Source of the DNA: DATAMF01 sp036260665
Lineage (GTDB): Bacteria > Chloroflexota > Anaerolineae > Aggregatilineales > Aggregatilineaceae
DNA: 10,459 nt
Reading direction: 5' to 3'
Assembly (NCBI GenBank): GCA_036260665.1
Contig: DATAMF010000629.1
Location: forward strand, 1 to 10,459
Each line of letters starts with the position of its first letter. Positions within the stretch are counted from its first letter, which is position 1. Made by a program: the position numbers and the translations under genes. This document shows positions 1 to 8,000 of this stretch, piece after piece. The notes beneath the pieces are model-generated. The model saw only the letters and a program-made list of their open reading frames with translations. It did no database searches and had not been told where the DNA came from.

Positions 1-105
1 TGGCGGTGGGGGTACACCCGGTCCCTTCTCGAACCCGGTCGTTAAGCCCACCCGCGCCGATGGTACTGGGGGCGCAGGCCTCTGGGAGACTAGGTCCTTG
101 CCAAT
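1..105 (+). rRNA. rrf: 5S ribosomal RNA, 5' end cut by the window edge
   Basis: The first ~105 bases match the bacterial 5S rRNA pattern: the CGAAC segment (30-34), GCGCCGATGGTACTGGGGG (54-72) and GGGAGACTAGG (84-94), which correspond to the conserved CCGAAC, GCGCCGATGGTAGT and GCGAGAGTAGG blocks of the E. coli molecule. The helix II arms GGTGGG (6-11 region) and CCCACC (47-52) pair, and CCGG at 18-21 can pair with CCGG at 35-38 as helix III. About 10-12 bases of the 5' strand of helix I lie outside the window. The 3' end is placed near TTGCCAA (98-104) by alignment and is uncertain by a few bases. The gene should be the last member of a 16S-23S-5S operon to the left. Confidence 0.93.
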
Positions 106-171
106 TTCTCTCTCCCGCTTCTTCGTTGTGTTCCTCGGAGCAGCTTTCAAAACTACATAGACCACTCTATC

Positions 172-191
172 GACCCATATGGGTCTTTTTT
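172..191 (+). terminator. Terminator of the rRNA operon
   Basis: GACCC (172-176) pairs with GGGTC (181-185) around ATAT and is followed directly by six T (186-191). It is the first hairpin-plus-T signal after the 5S gene, about 67 bases past its end. The stem is short but GC-rich. Confidence 0.7.
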
Positions 192-283
192 GTATTGGGG
201 CGGCTCACAGACCGGTCGGCAACCCAACGGCAGGCGCGGCGATCCAACCGGTTTCTAACCGGCTGGAGGTAAGAAATTCGTTC

Positions 284-360
284 AAGTAGGTTACTTATGT
301 AGCCTACTTTGGGAAAAAAGTAACCTACTTTGGGATATGATGTGGGATATTTCAGGCTAC
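284..360. repeat. Cluster of AAGTAGG[T/C]TAC repeats in both orientations
   Basis: AAGTAGGTTAC at 284-294 is repeated in inverted form at 299-309 (GTAGCCTACTT) and 320-330 (GTAACCTACTT), and a partial forward copy AGGCTAC lies at 354-360. The two inverted copies extend to the 16-mer GTARCCTACTTTGGGA (299-314 and 320-335) and are spaced 21 bases apart, close to two helical turns. GGGATAT also occurs twice (332-338 and 344-350). The cluster lies between the rRNA terminator and the 3' end of the converging lipoprotein gene, in sequence with no credible gene. It could be a protein-binding array or the remnant of a small repeat element. The function is unknown. Confidence 0.6.
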
Positions 361-369
361 TTGGGGGTC

Positions 370-407
370 CGATTTAGGCTGAATCCCATCCGATTCAGCT
401 TAAATCG
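370..407. terminator. Strong hairpin at the end of the lipoprotein gene
   Basis: CGATTTAGGCTGAATC (370-385) and GATTCAGCTTAAATCG (392-407) form a 16-base stem with one G/A variation and a 6-base loop. It begins 10 bases past the stop codon of the minus-strand lipoprotein gene and faces the rRNA operon on the other side. Neither side has a proper T-run, so it may be an mRNA 3' stabiliser or a weak two-way terminator rather than a classical intrinsic terminator. Confidence 0.5.
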
Positions 408-416
408 ACTGACACT

Positions 417-1751
417 CTATTCCAGCCAATAAACGCCTGTAATCGCCATTTGTGTAATGAAGTCGTCAGTGGTGCTGTCCTGACCGCTTAGTTGGATGAG
501 CGTTTCAGTTGTGCCACTCGCCAGATGTGTGATATGCAGCGCGGTTTGAACCGTTGCCAAATCGCCACTGAGCCAGGCTATATAGGTTTCATCGGGGGAA
601 AGTGCATAACGCGGTTGAACTCCGTAAAAACGCTGACCCCAATCTGAGATGCTCAATCCAGGAAAGATACTATTCTCGATCAGTGTTCTGGGTTCCGCTG
701 CACCGGGTGTTAATTCCAGGAGTGAGACTTGTGGAATGTCGGTCATGTTGCAGTCTGGCATGCGCCACGCCAAAAAGAGCAAACGCCCATCGGCCAGCGC
801 CTGCAATTCCGTCAGACGATAAACATCCTCGATCACCACCAACGTTTCGACAACATCACTCCCATCTGACGGATACTCGCGGCGCTTGATCTCCCATGGC
901 CCACAGGCCGATGGCGCGCGGCCCTGATCTTCCGGGGATGTCGCGTAATACTGAACATCCGCCGACAAATAGGCGTTCGTTTCCAGATAATCAAATTGCA
1001 TGCTGTAGGGGCTGGCGGCACGCTCCAACTGCGCCGTGGACAGCAGGCCATTGATATAATTTACTGCCAGCGGCGTTTGTGAGTCCACCGGAATTTCGAT
1101 CTCAGTGGATGTATGACTTTGGGGATCAAAAAGCGCCAGCGTAACCATATCGCTGGCATAAGTCCTGGCATTTTGGTCAAACGCGAACTGGTCACGATCT
1201 AACGTCGCAATCCGTCCATCGACCAGCCAGATCACGGCCATCGTCGTCACGTCAGCTATCCGTTCGGATGTTTTGGTCGTGAAATTGACGTAATAATAAG
1301 CGTCAGCCGCAATCACGGCAGCATCCAAACTGGGGGACCAGCTATCGACAATCCACTGCGGACTCTTGATGTCGAGTAAAGGTGATACTTCCTGGCTCGG
1401 CAGTTCCAAATACGAAATGTTAATGGGCTGGCCCCTGACCGGCGTTGGCGAATACAGCAGCCCGCGCCCATCAGGGATCGGCCAAACTGAGGCCGGTTGA
1501 ACACCTTCGATCACGGTTTCCAGCGTTTCAGCCTTAGCCGGACGGACCAGCCGCCCCCCTTTACCCTGCATTAGCAGCAAATCACCGCCTGCCGCCAGCA
1601 AATCACCGGATGGTTCGGTGCTGGTCGCTGTTGACTGAATCTCGTTTTGGGTTGGCTTTCCCAAAACTACAGGCTGCTCCTCATCATCGCCGCAAGCCGC
1701 CAATGCCATGATGAACAGGGTAAGCCATACGATTATCTGTTTGCGGTACAT
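417..1751 (-). CDS. Putative lipoprotein, possible beta-propeller, function unknown
   Basis: The protein has 444 residues from the ATG at 1751. This start is preferred over the in-frame ATG at 1796 because GGAGGAG (1757-1763) sits five bases upstream and the protein then opens with a clean lipoprotein signal: basic MYRKQ, a hydrophobic core, and the lipobox L-A-A-C with the acylated cysteine at residue 20. The acidic stretch GDDEEQ follows. The rest has no motif I recognise. Short strands alternate with phrases such as 'WPIPDGRGLLYSP', 'SWSPSLDAAVIA' and 'RYALSPDETYIAWLSGD', which recall the sequence texture of TolB/WD40-like propeller repeats. That fold assignment is only a guess. The protein is expected on the outer face of the cell membrane. 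It lies downstream of pckA but behind that gene's terminator, so it is probably transcribed alone. No substrate or partner can be named. Confidence 0.8.
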   Translation of the reverse strand: MYRKQIIVWLTLFIMALAACGDDEEQPVVLGKPTQNEIQSTATSTEPSGDLLAAGGDLLLMQGKGGRLVRPAKAETLETVIEGVQPASVWPIPDGRGLLYSPTPVRGQPINISYLELPSQEVSPLLDIKSPQWIVDSWSPSLDAAVIAADAYYYVNFTTKTSERIADVTTMAVIWLVDGRIATLDRDQFAFDQNARTYASDMVTLALFDPQSHTSTEIEIPVDSQTPLAVNYINGLLSTAQLERAASPYSMQFDYLETNAYLSADVQYYATSPEDQGRAPSACGPWEIKRREYPSDGSDVVETLVVIEDVYRLTELQALADGRLLFLAWRMPDCNMTDIPQVSLLELTPGAAEPRTLIENSIFPGLSISDWGQRFYGVQPRYALSPDETYIAWLSGDLATVQTALHITHLASGTTETLIQLSGQDSTTDDFITQMAITGVYWLE

Positions 1752-1820
1752 TATTGCTCCTCCATGAAAAGAACCTGACCCATCTGTAATACTCACTCGT
1801 ATGTCATCCGGTTCTAAATA

Positions 1821-1852
1821 AAACAGCCACAGTTTTTTGACTGCGGCTGTTT
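1821..1852 (-). terminator. Intrinsic terminator of the aspC-pckA unit
   Basis: AAACAGCCACAGT (1821-1833) and ACTGCGGCTGTTT (1840-1852) form a 13-base stem with one wobble position and a 6-base loop. On the minus strand the stem is followed by TTTATTTAG. It starts 23 bases after the pckA stop codon and separates pckA from the lipoprotein gene. Confidence 0.85.
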
Positions 1853-1875
1853 AGGTACGGATTCAGACTGATGAG

Positions 1876-3516
1876 TTAGATTTTGGGGCCAGATTCATTC
1901 ACTTCGGGCGGACATTCGGGCGCAAACTTCTTGAAATTGTCGATGAAACGCGCGGCCAACTGGCGGTATTTGTTCCAGTACTCTTTCTCGCTGGGCCACG
2001 ACTGCGCCGGATACAACACACTTTCGGGGACATCCGGGCAGCTTTGGGGCACTTCAAACCCGAAGATGGGATCGCTGTAGAATTCCACATCATCCAGCTT
2101 GCCCGACAGCGCCGCATTCAGCAGGTTACGGGTATGGCGGATGCTAATCCGTTTGCCGATGCCGTAGGGACCACCCACCCACCCCGTATTCAACAGCCAA
2201 CACGTCGCACCGTATCGCTCAATTTTACGCTTGAGAATGTCCGCGTAAAATGCGGGGTGATGGACCATAAACGGCGCGCCGAAGCAGGTGCTGAAGGTGA
2301 TCTCCGGTTCCTCGCCTAAGCCAATCTCGGTTCCGCCGACTTTTGACGTGTAACCCGAAATGAAGTGATAAAGCGCCTGGTTCGGAGTCAGGCGGGCGAT
2401 GGGCGGCATCACACCCTGTGCATCACAGGTGAGCATCACAATATTTTTAGGATGTCCACCCATTTTCGCCGGGATCGCGTTGCCAATATAGGTCAGCGGA
2501 TACGACGCGCGCGTATTTTCAGTGAGCGAATCATCGTTCAGGTCAATAAAACGAGTGACCGGATCATAAACGACGTTTTCCAGCAGCGTGCCAAAGGTAT
2601 GAGTTGCCCGGTAAATTTCGGGTTCTGCCGAGGCAGAAAGCGAGATGACTTTAGCATAACAGCCGTTTTCAAAATTGAACACGCCGCTGTCATTCCAGCC
2701 ATGCTCGTCATCCCCAATCAGGCCGCGTGTCGGATCAGCCGACAGGGTGGTTTTGCCTGTCCCTGACAAGCCGAAGAAAAGGGCCGTGTCGTTATTGGCT
2801 CCCATATTGGCGGAGCAGTGCATCGTCATCACACCTTCAAGCGGCAGCAGATAATTCATAACGGTAAAGATCGATTTTTTGATTTCGCCACCATACGCTG
2901 TGCCGCCGATGATACACATACGCATATCAAAGTTCAGCAGAATAAAGGTGCTGGTGCGGGTACCATCAATCGGCTCGAATGCCTGGAAACCAGGGGCAGC
3001 GATGATGGTAAACTCCGGCACGTGCGTGCGATATTCCTCTTTGTTTTGCGGCAGAATAAACATATTGCGGCTGAAGAGACTGTGCCATGCCAGTTCCGTG
3101 ACGATGCGAATCGGCAAGCGGTAATCGGGATCAGCTCCGGCGTAGCAGTCCTGCACAAATACATCCCGCCCCTGCAAATAGCCCTGCATGCGGTTGAGCG
3201 TCTCGTTGAACTGAGCGGCGCTGATCGGGCGGTTGTATTCCCCCCACCAGATGTGATCTTCCGTGTTGGGTTCGCGCACAATAAATTTATCCTGCGCCGC
3301 GCGAGCCGTGTGCTTGCCCGAATTGACAACCATCGGCCCCATGCGCGTGATCATCCCTTCACGCCGAAACACCACTTCTTCATACAACGCTTCGGTAGCC
3401 AGATTCCAATAGACTAAATTCAGATTCGTCAGCCCATGATTGACCAGCCCATAATCACTTTTGAGCGCGGCGGCCTGGTCTTGCGCGGGGGTTTTAATGT
3501 TTAATAAGTTGTTCAT
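1876..3516 (-). CDS. pckA: Phosphoenolpyruvate carboxykinase (ATP)
   Basis: This enzyme converts oxaloacetate and ATP to PEP, ADP and CO2 in the cytoplasm. It is the entry to gluconeogenesis and, in some anaerobes, runs in reverse to fix CO2. The 546 residues fit the ATP-dependent family (about 530-550). Visible motifs are the P-loop GLSGTGKTT (residues 249-257), the metal-binding LIGDDEHGW (266-274) characteristic of PEPCK, the active-site region YGGEIKK (208-214), MHCSAN (232-237), and the substrate-binding Arg region TARAAQDKFIV (70-80), where many relatives read GRSPKDKF. The start is the ATG at 3516. A longer in-frame version from 3591 would overlap the aminotransferase gene and add an N-terminus unlike the family. 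The start lies two bases after the aspC stop codon, with only a GAGGGA 12 bases upstream as a ribosome site, so translation is probably coupled to aspC. A terminator follows the gene. Assignment is secure from motifs; direction of flux is not shown by the sequence. Confidence 0.97.
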   Translation of the reverse strand: MNNLLNIKTPAQDQAAALKSDYGLVNHGLTNLNLVYWNLATEALYEEVVFRREGMITRMGPMVVNSGKHTARAAQDKFIVREPNTEDHIWWGEYNRPISAAQFNETLNRMQGYLQGRDVFVQDCYAGADPDYRLPIRIVTELAWHSLFSRNMFILPQNKEEYRTHVPEFTIIAAPGFQAFEPIDGTRTSTFILLNFDMRMCIIGGTAYGGEIKKSIFTVMNYLLPLEGVMTMHCSANMGANNDTALFFGLSGTGKTTLSADPTRGLIGDDEHGWNDSGVFNFENGCYAKVISLSASAEPEIYRATHTFGTLLENVVYDPVTRFIDLNDDSLTENTRASYPLTYIGNAIPAKMGGHPKNIVMLTCDAQGVMPPIARLTPNQALYHFISGYTSKVGGTEIGLGEEPEITFSTCFGAPFMVHHPAFYADILKRKIERYGATCWLLNTGWVGGPYGIGKRISIRHTRNLLNAALSGKLDDVEFYSDPIFGFEVPQSCPDVPESVLYPAQSWPSEKEYWNKYRQLAARFIDNFKKFAPECPPEVNESGPKI

Positions 3517-3518
3517 CT

Positions 3519-4736
3519 CTACAGCCAATCCCTCACCAGTTTGCGGTCGCCAATATAAATTTCGTTCGGGGCATTGGGATCGAGCGCCCACTTAATGCGG
3601 TCGATGCCCTCAATGATCTCCTTGATACCACCGGAATAGCTGATGCGAATGTGTCCTTCCATGCCGAATTCTCGACCAGGAACCGTGACGACCAGCGCCT
3701 TTTGCAACAAGAAGCTACAAAGCGCCACCGAATCGCCGTTGAAGGCCCGGAAATCGGGCAGCACATAAAAAGTGCCTTGCGGCTTTTGAACACCCACATC
3801 CGTAAAGGAGCGCAGTTCGGACAGAATCACATCGCGGTTATTCTGGATTTGCAGGCGCAGATTCTCCACCACATTCTGCACCCCGGTCAGCGCACCCTCT
3901 GCCGCCGCCTGATCCACTACCGGCGGATTCGAGGTGGTTTGCACCTGCACATTGGTCATAATTTCAACCAGCGTGCGATTAGCAATGGTCCAGCCGATGC
4001 GAAAACCCGTCATGCCATACAATTTGGATACGCCGTTGACGACAATAATTTTTGAGTCATCAATATCGCGATCCGTGTAACGATAGCCTGCCGGGGCGCG
4101 GATGCCATCGAAGACCAGCTTGTGATAAATATCATCCATAATCAGCCAGATGTCGTGTTTCTCACAAAAATCGACCAACTTGGAGATCAGGTCTTCGGAA
4201 AAGACTGCGCCGGAAGGATTATTGGGGCTGTTGACAATGATCGCCTTGGTATACGAACTGACTACCTCTTCAATTTCCTCAAACGTGGGCTGGAAGGTTC
4301 CATCGCCGGGAGTCACAATCACGGGCACCCCGTAACACATTTTGACCATTTCAGGATAACTCACCCAATAGGGAGCCAGAATGATCACTTCGTCCTGCGG
4401 GTTGAGGATGGAATACAGGGTATTAAATAATGACTGCTTGGCTCCTGTCGAAACAATGACATTTTCAGGCGCGGGCAGGCGATCATAATTTTCTTCAGTG
4501 TAGCGAATAATTGCCTTTTTAAGCGAGGGCAGGCCGTCGGTCGGCACATATTTGATCTCGCCATTTTTCAGCTTCGAAGTGGAGCCAAGAATGGCAGTAA
4601 TCGGCGCTTTGTTTTTTGGCTCCCCCACACTCAGGTTAATCACAGCCTCGCCGCGTGCTTTGAGCTTCTGCCCCTCTTCGTTCAGCTTGAGCGTGGGCGA
4701 TTCTTTGATTGACCTCGCTAATTGACTAATATTCAT
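3519..4736 (-). CDS. aspC: PLP-dependent class I/II aminotransferase, probably aspartate aminotransferase
   Basis: The 405-residue protein has the class I fold type I aminotransferase motifs in order: STGAKQSL (96-103) for the PLP phosphate, NSPNNPSG (169-176), MDDIY (200-204) with the Asp that binds the pyridine nitrogen and the following Tyr, SKLYGMTGFRIGW (237-249) with Lys238 as the Schiff-base lysine, and HIRISYS (362-368) with the carboxylate-binding Arg364. This arrangement resembles the Thermus-type (Ib) aspartate aminotransferases, which interconvert aspartate and 2-oxoglutarate with oxaloacetate and glutamate. Another substrate, such as alanine or an aromatic amino acid, cannot be excluded from sequence alone. 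The last ~15 residues (from PNEIYIG) extend past the usual end. GAGGAGG (4744-4750) seven bases before the ATG supports the start. It is the first gene of a unit with pckA, whose substrate oxaloacetate it would make, and this context favours the aspartate assignment. Confidence 0.88.
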   Translation of the reverse strand: MNISQLARSIKESPTLKLNEEGQKLKARGEAVINLSVGEPKNKAPITAILGSTSKLKNGEIKYVPTDGLPSLKKAIIRYTEENYDRLPAPENVIVSTGAKQSLFNTLYSILNPQDEVIILAPYWVSYPEMVKMCYGVPVIVTPGDGTFQPTFEEIEEVVSSYTKAIIVNSPNNPSGAVFSEDLISKLVDFCEKHDIWLIMDDIYHKLVFDGIRAPAGYRYTDRDIDDSKIIVVNGVSKLYGMTGFRIGWTIANRTLVEIMTNVQVQTTSNPPVVDQAAAEGALTGVQNVVENLRLQIQNNRDVILSELRSFTDVGVQKPQGTFYVLPDFRAFNGDSVALCSFLLQKALVVTVPGREFGMEGHIRISYSGGIKEIIEGIDRIKWALDPNAPNEIYIGDRKLVRDWL

Positions 4737-4781
4737 CCAGAAACCTCCTCAAACGGTCCATAATTATTAAGAGCCTGATCT

Positions 4782-4787
4782 ATTGTA
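4782..4787 (-). promoter_or_regulatory. Possible -10 element of the aspC-pckA promoter
   Basis: The minus strand reads TACAAT here, about 45 bases upstream of the aspC ATG. The hexamer at 17-base spacing (4805-4810, TACCAA) is a poor -35, so the promoter may need an activator. Placement rests on one hexamer only. Confidence 0.35.
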
Positions 4788-4807
4788 CCCGTTCTTTTTT
4801 GCCCTTG

Positions 4808-4822
4808 GTATGTGACTCATAC
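4808..4822. promoter_or_regulatory. Dyad over the aspC -35 region, possible operator
   Basis: GTATG (4808-4812) and CATAC (4818-4822) are inverted copies around TGACT. The dyad overlaps the expected -35 position of the aspC promoter, where a regulator could bind. No known consensus is matched and a 5-base arm can arise by chance. Confidence 0.2.
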
Positions 4823-4964
4823 ATAAAAACCCCCGCCACCTATCATCGTTCAAAGAAGAGTGATAAATGCCGTGATCGGTGAGCGAGGGCATAGCCCGGA
4901 TTGGAACGGAGTGCCAACCAGTCCTGATAACCTCCATTATCACGATTAAAAAGAAAGGTTTTTT

Positions 4965-5020
4965 GACCTCTAGAAAATCAAATCCCTTCTGCGCAACAGA
5001 AGGGATTTGGATGAGAGGTC
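4965..5020 (-). terminator. Nested hairpin terminator after the pullulanase gene
   Basis: The core is a perfect 12-base stem, AAATCCCTTCTG (4980-4991) with CAGAAGGGATTT (4997-5008), and a 5-base loop. On the minus strand GATTTTC follows. An outer stem, GACCTCT (4965-4971) with AGAGGTC (5014-5020), encloses it, and a further T-rich stretch lies beyond on the minus strand. It begins 11 bases after the pullulanase stop codon and isolates the aspC-pckA unit from that gene. The 177 bases between it and the aspC promoter hold no gene that I can support. Confidence 0.8.
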
Positions 5021-5030
5021 GAAGATTATC

Positions 5031-8000
5031 CTATTCGGGCAGCACGAAAACGGCTGTCGTGTACGCGGGTACAGTGAATGTGCCAGTTGCAGCATCGTAG
5101 TTGGCGGTTTGAACCAGCGTGTCGTGAGATGCGGCCAGAACGGGATGGAGTTCGAAGGCCAAATTCGCCAGATCGCCGATTTCATAAGCCAGATCGTCAG
5201 GGGTGGCATTGAAGATCACGATGATCTGTTCGCAGTTCGAATCGAGATCGTCACCCACCATATCGGACAGACTCATCACGATCACACCGGGGAGTTGATC
5301 GGGACCGACATTGTAGAAGGACAGCCGGTTCTGGATTTCCTCGGCAGTTTCCAGGCGGAACAGCTTGGAACTCTTGCGGATTTGCAGCATTTCCTGGGTG
5401 TGCATCACGGTGCTCAGGATGTCATCCGGGGTCGGAGCCAGCGCGGGATCGGCCAACAGCGGCTGCATCACGCTGTAGTCAACCTGATTATCCGGCGCGG
5501 GGGGCAACCCCACCGCCCAGTTATTGATCTGATAGGTGAAATCAAGTTTATTGAACCAGTCACCAGAATTGTAGCTATTTTTGTCGAAGGATTTGGAACG
5601 CAGCATATCAATACCGGCGTGGTAGAACACCACACCCTGACTCAATGCTTCCAGGCTGATACCCATATTCTGCATGCGGGCGCGCACGGCAGATGAAGTA
5701 CCGGCGGGGGCCGCATATTGTATTTTGTCGAAAAGGGTCTGGTTGTCGTGCGCTTCGACATAGACGATCTGTTCCTGCGGGTCTTGCGTGTACCCGGCGG
5801 GACTGCCGTTGTAATCAATATCTTTGCCGCTGACAGTGCTGCCTGTCATATCGGTAAACTGGTAGTCGGCCAGATTGCCCGCCAGCCCCACGCGGATCAG
5901 ATCAGCGTAATGGAGCGCGCGCTGCAACTGATCGTCTTCGCTGCCGGGGGTAATGCCATTGGGATCCACGTACAGGCCGTTGACAAAGCCCTGCGCCTGC
6001 CAATCACCAAAGGGACTGCCGCCGCGTGCAGCGTCGCGCAGACGATCATTGAAAGTACCGATGCCCGTACCACCCATGTTCAACTGAGAGGCATTGATAC
6101 CGTGCGCATTGGCAAGCACTTCACCAAAGTCCCAACCTTCGCCGTAGACATAAATCTTGCTGCCGTCCACGCCGTCATTTTCAAGCGTGAGGGCATCCAA
6201 GGCGGCACGCACGGCCAGCATATCGTCTTTCATGTGGTGGCCCATCAGGTCGAAGCGGAAGCCATCTACTTTGTAGGCCTTGGCCCACGTCACGACTGAA
6301 TCGACCATCAGCTTACGCATCATGTTGTGTTCGGTGGCGGTGTTCTGGCAGCAGGTGCTGGTTTCGACACCACCGCTGGCATTTAAGCGATGATAGTAGC
6401 CGGGAACTACTTTATCAAGCACGGACTTCTCGCCCAGTCCGCTGGAGTTGGTATGGTTGTAAACCACATCCATCACCGTCCGCAGACCAATATTGTTGAT
6501 CCCTTGGATCATGCGCCGGAACTGGAGAATACGAGTCGGGCCGTTCGGGTTGGTCGAGTAGCTGCCTTCGGGAACGGTGTAATGGAATGGATCGTAACCC
6601 CAATTGAAGCTGTCATTGTCGCGGTTGGGAACAATGATCGCCTGCTGCTGATCCGAGTCACCGGGGAGCGCGGCGAGTTCTTCAAACGACGGATCACTGC
6701 GTTCAGCCTTGTTTTCGTTGATGGTGGCGATGTCAAAGGCGGGCAGCAGATGAACGTGCGTCAGTCCCGCATCGGCCAGCGCCTGTAGGTGTTTCATGCC
6801 ATTCGAGTCAGGCAGCGTGAAGGCCATATAGGTGCCCTTCCACTCGTCCGGCACACTGGCATCGTTCATGCTGAAGTCGCGGACATGCAGTTCATAGACC
6901 ACAATATCTTCGGGAGCAGCCAGTTCGGGCTTAACCATATCAACCCAGCCCTGCGGCATTAGCGTCATATCGTTGAAGAGGTCCACGATCTGTGACCGCT
7001 GACTGTTGATCGACAGGCTGAACGAATAGGGATCGGTGACAAGATTCTGTTCGATCTTGCCCGTCGAAGGCACATAGACATTCACTTCGTACAGGTAATA
7101 CTTATAGGTCCAGCTTGCATCGCCTGCGATACTCCACACGCCCGTTGCCGGATCAGCGGTCATATCGAGGACATTGGCTGTCGTTTCGGCGTCGTCGTTA
7201 TCGAACAGGTGGAGCTTAACCGATTGCGCGGTAGGTGCCCAAACGCGTAGGGTCGGGACTTCGCCGTCATAGATCACGCCAAGCGGCCCATCGTAGGTAT
7301 ACAGTTCGTCCAACACACCAGGAATTTGCAGCGAGGTCGCATCGATCAGGGTGCCGTCGGCGGCGGTTGCCGTGATCGCAAACTGGCCCTTTAGAATATC
7401 GGGCACTTTCGCCAGATCTGCTTCCCCGATCTTCAGCGCGCCCAAAGCGGCGAGATGGGGGAACCGGGCTTTCACTGCATCGGAAAGCCCATCTGGATCA
7501 TACGTTAGGGTGATAGATTCGCCACCTATGATTGCATCCTCGGCTAACGCGAGTTCAGCGGTGGGCGAATAGTACAGGGTATAGGTTGCGCCTTCGGCAC
7601 CTGCTTTATCCCACGCAATCGTATCGGCAGCTACCCAATGCGCTTTGGGCTGGGTGATATTGCCAACCACGGGCGCAGCAATCGTAATGATTTCGCCCAT
7701 GGGCGCATCACTCACAAACGCATTGACCATATTGTCCGCCCGATTGTAGGTCACGGCTAACATATATCCCGCATCGGGAATCGTGAAGGGGATATTCGCG
7801 CCGCCAGCCGCACCATCAGCCCCATAGTTTTCATTCCAACTCTGGTTGACGGCCACTTTGAGTTCATAATCCCCAGCGGGCAGTGCGTTGGTGTAATAGA
7901 GATATACGCCATCCCCATCAGGATCTTCAAGCAGCGTCCGCAAACAAGGAGGTTCCCAATCGCCGTCGCTTGCTTCGGCGGGACAGCCCAATTCGCTCTG

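Noticed and set aside
248..262. CCGGTT/AACCGG hairpin
   Set aside because: The arms are six bases with a three-base loop and no T-run follows; nothing supports a role.
6..272. Plus-strand open frame of 88 codons at the left end
   Set aside because: It lies over the 5S rRNA gene and its terminator and has no protein likeness.
1752..1796. Longer start for the lipoprotein at 1796
   Set aside because: The ATG at 1751 has a strong GGAGGAG site and gives a normal lipoprotein signal; the longer form puts a polar stretch before it.
3517..3591. Longer start for PEP carboxykinase at 3591
   Set aside because: It would overlap the aminotransferase gene by more than 70 bases and add an N-terminus not found in the family; the ATG at 3516 fits better.
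4925..4942. TGATAA/TTATCA inverted repeat upstream of aspC
   Set aside because: It has short AT-rich arms and no adjoining promoter or terminator feature.
5007..6299. Long plus-strand open frames opposite the pullulanase (229 and 193 codons), with others at 8052-8630 and 9267-9938
   Set aside because: They are antisense to an intact, well-conserved coding sequence, lack ribosome sites and family motifs, and follow from its codon bias and repeats.
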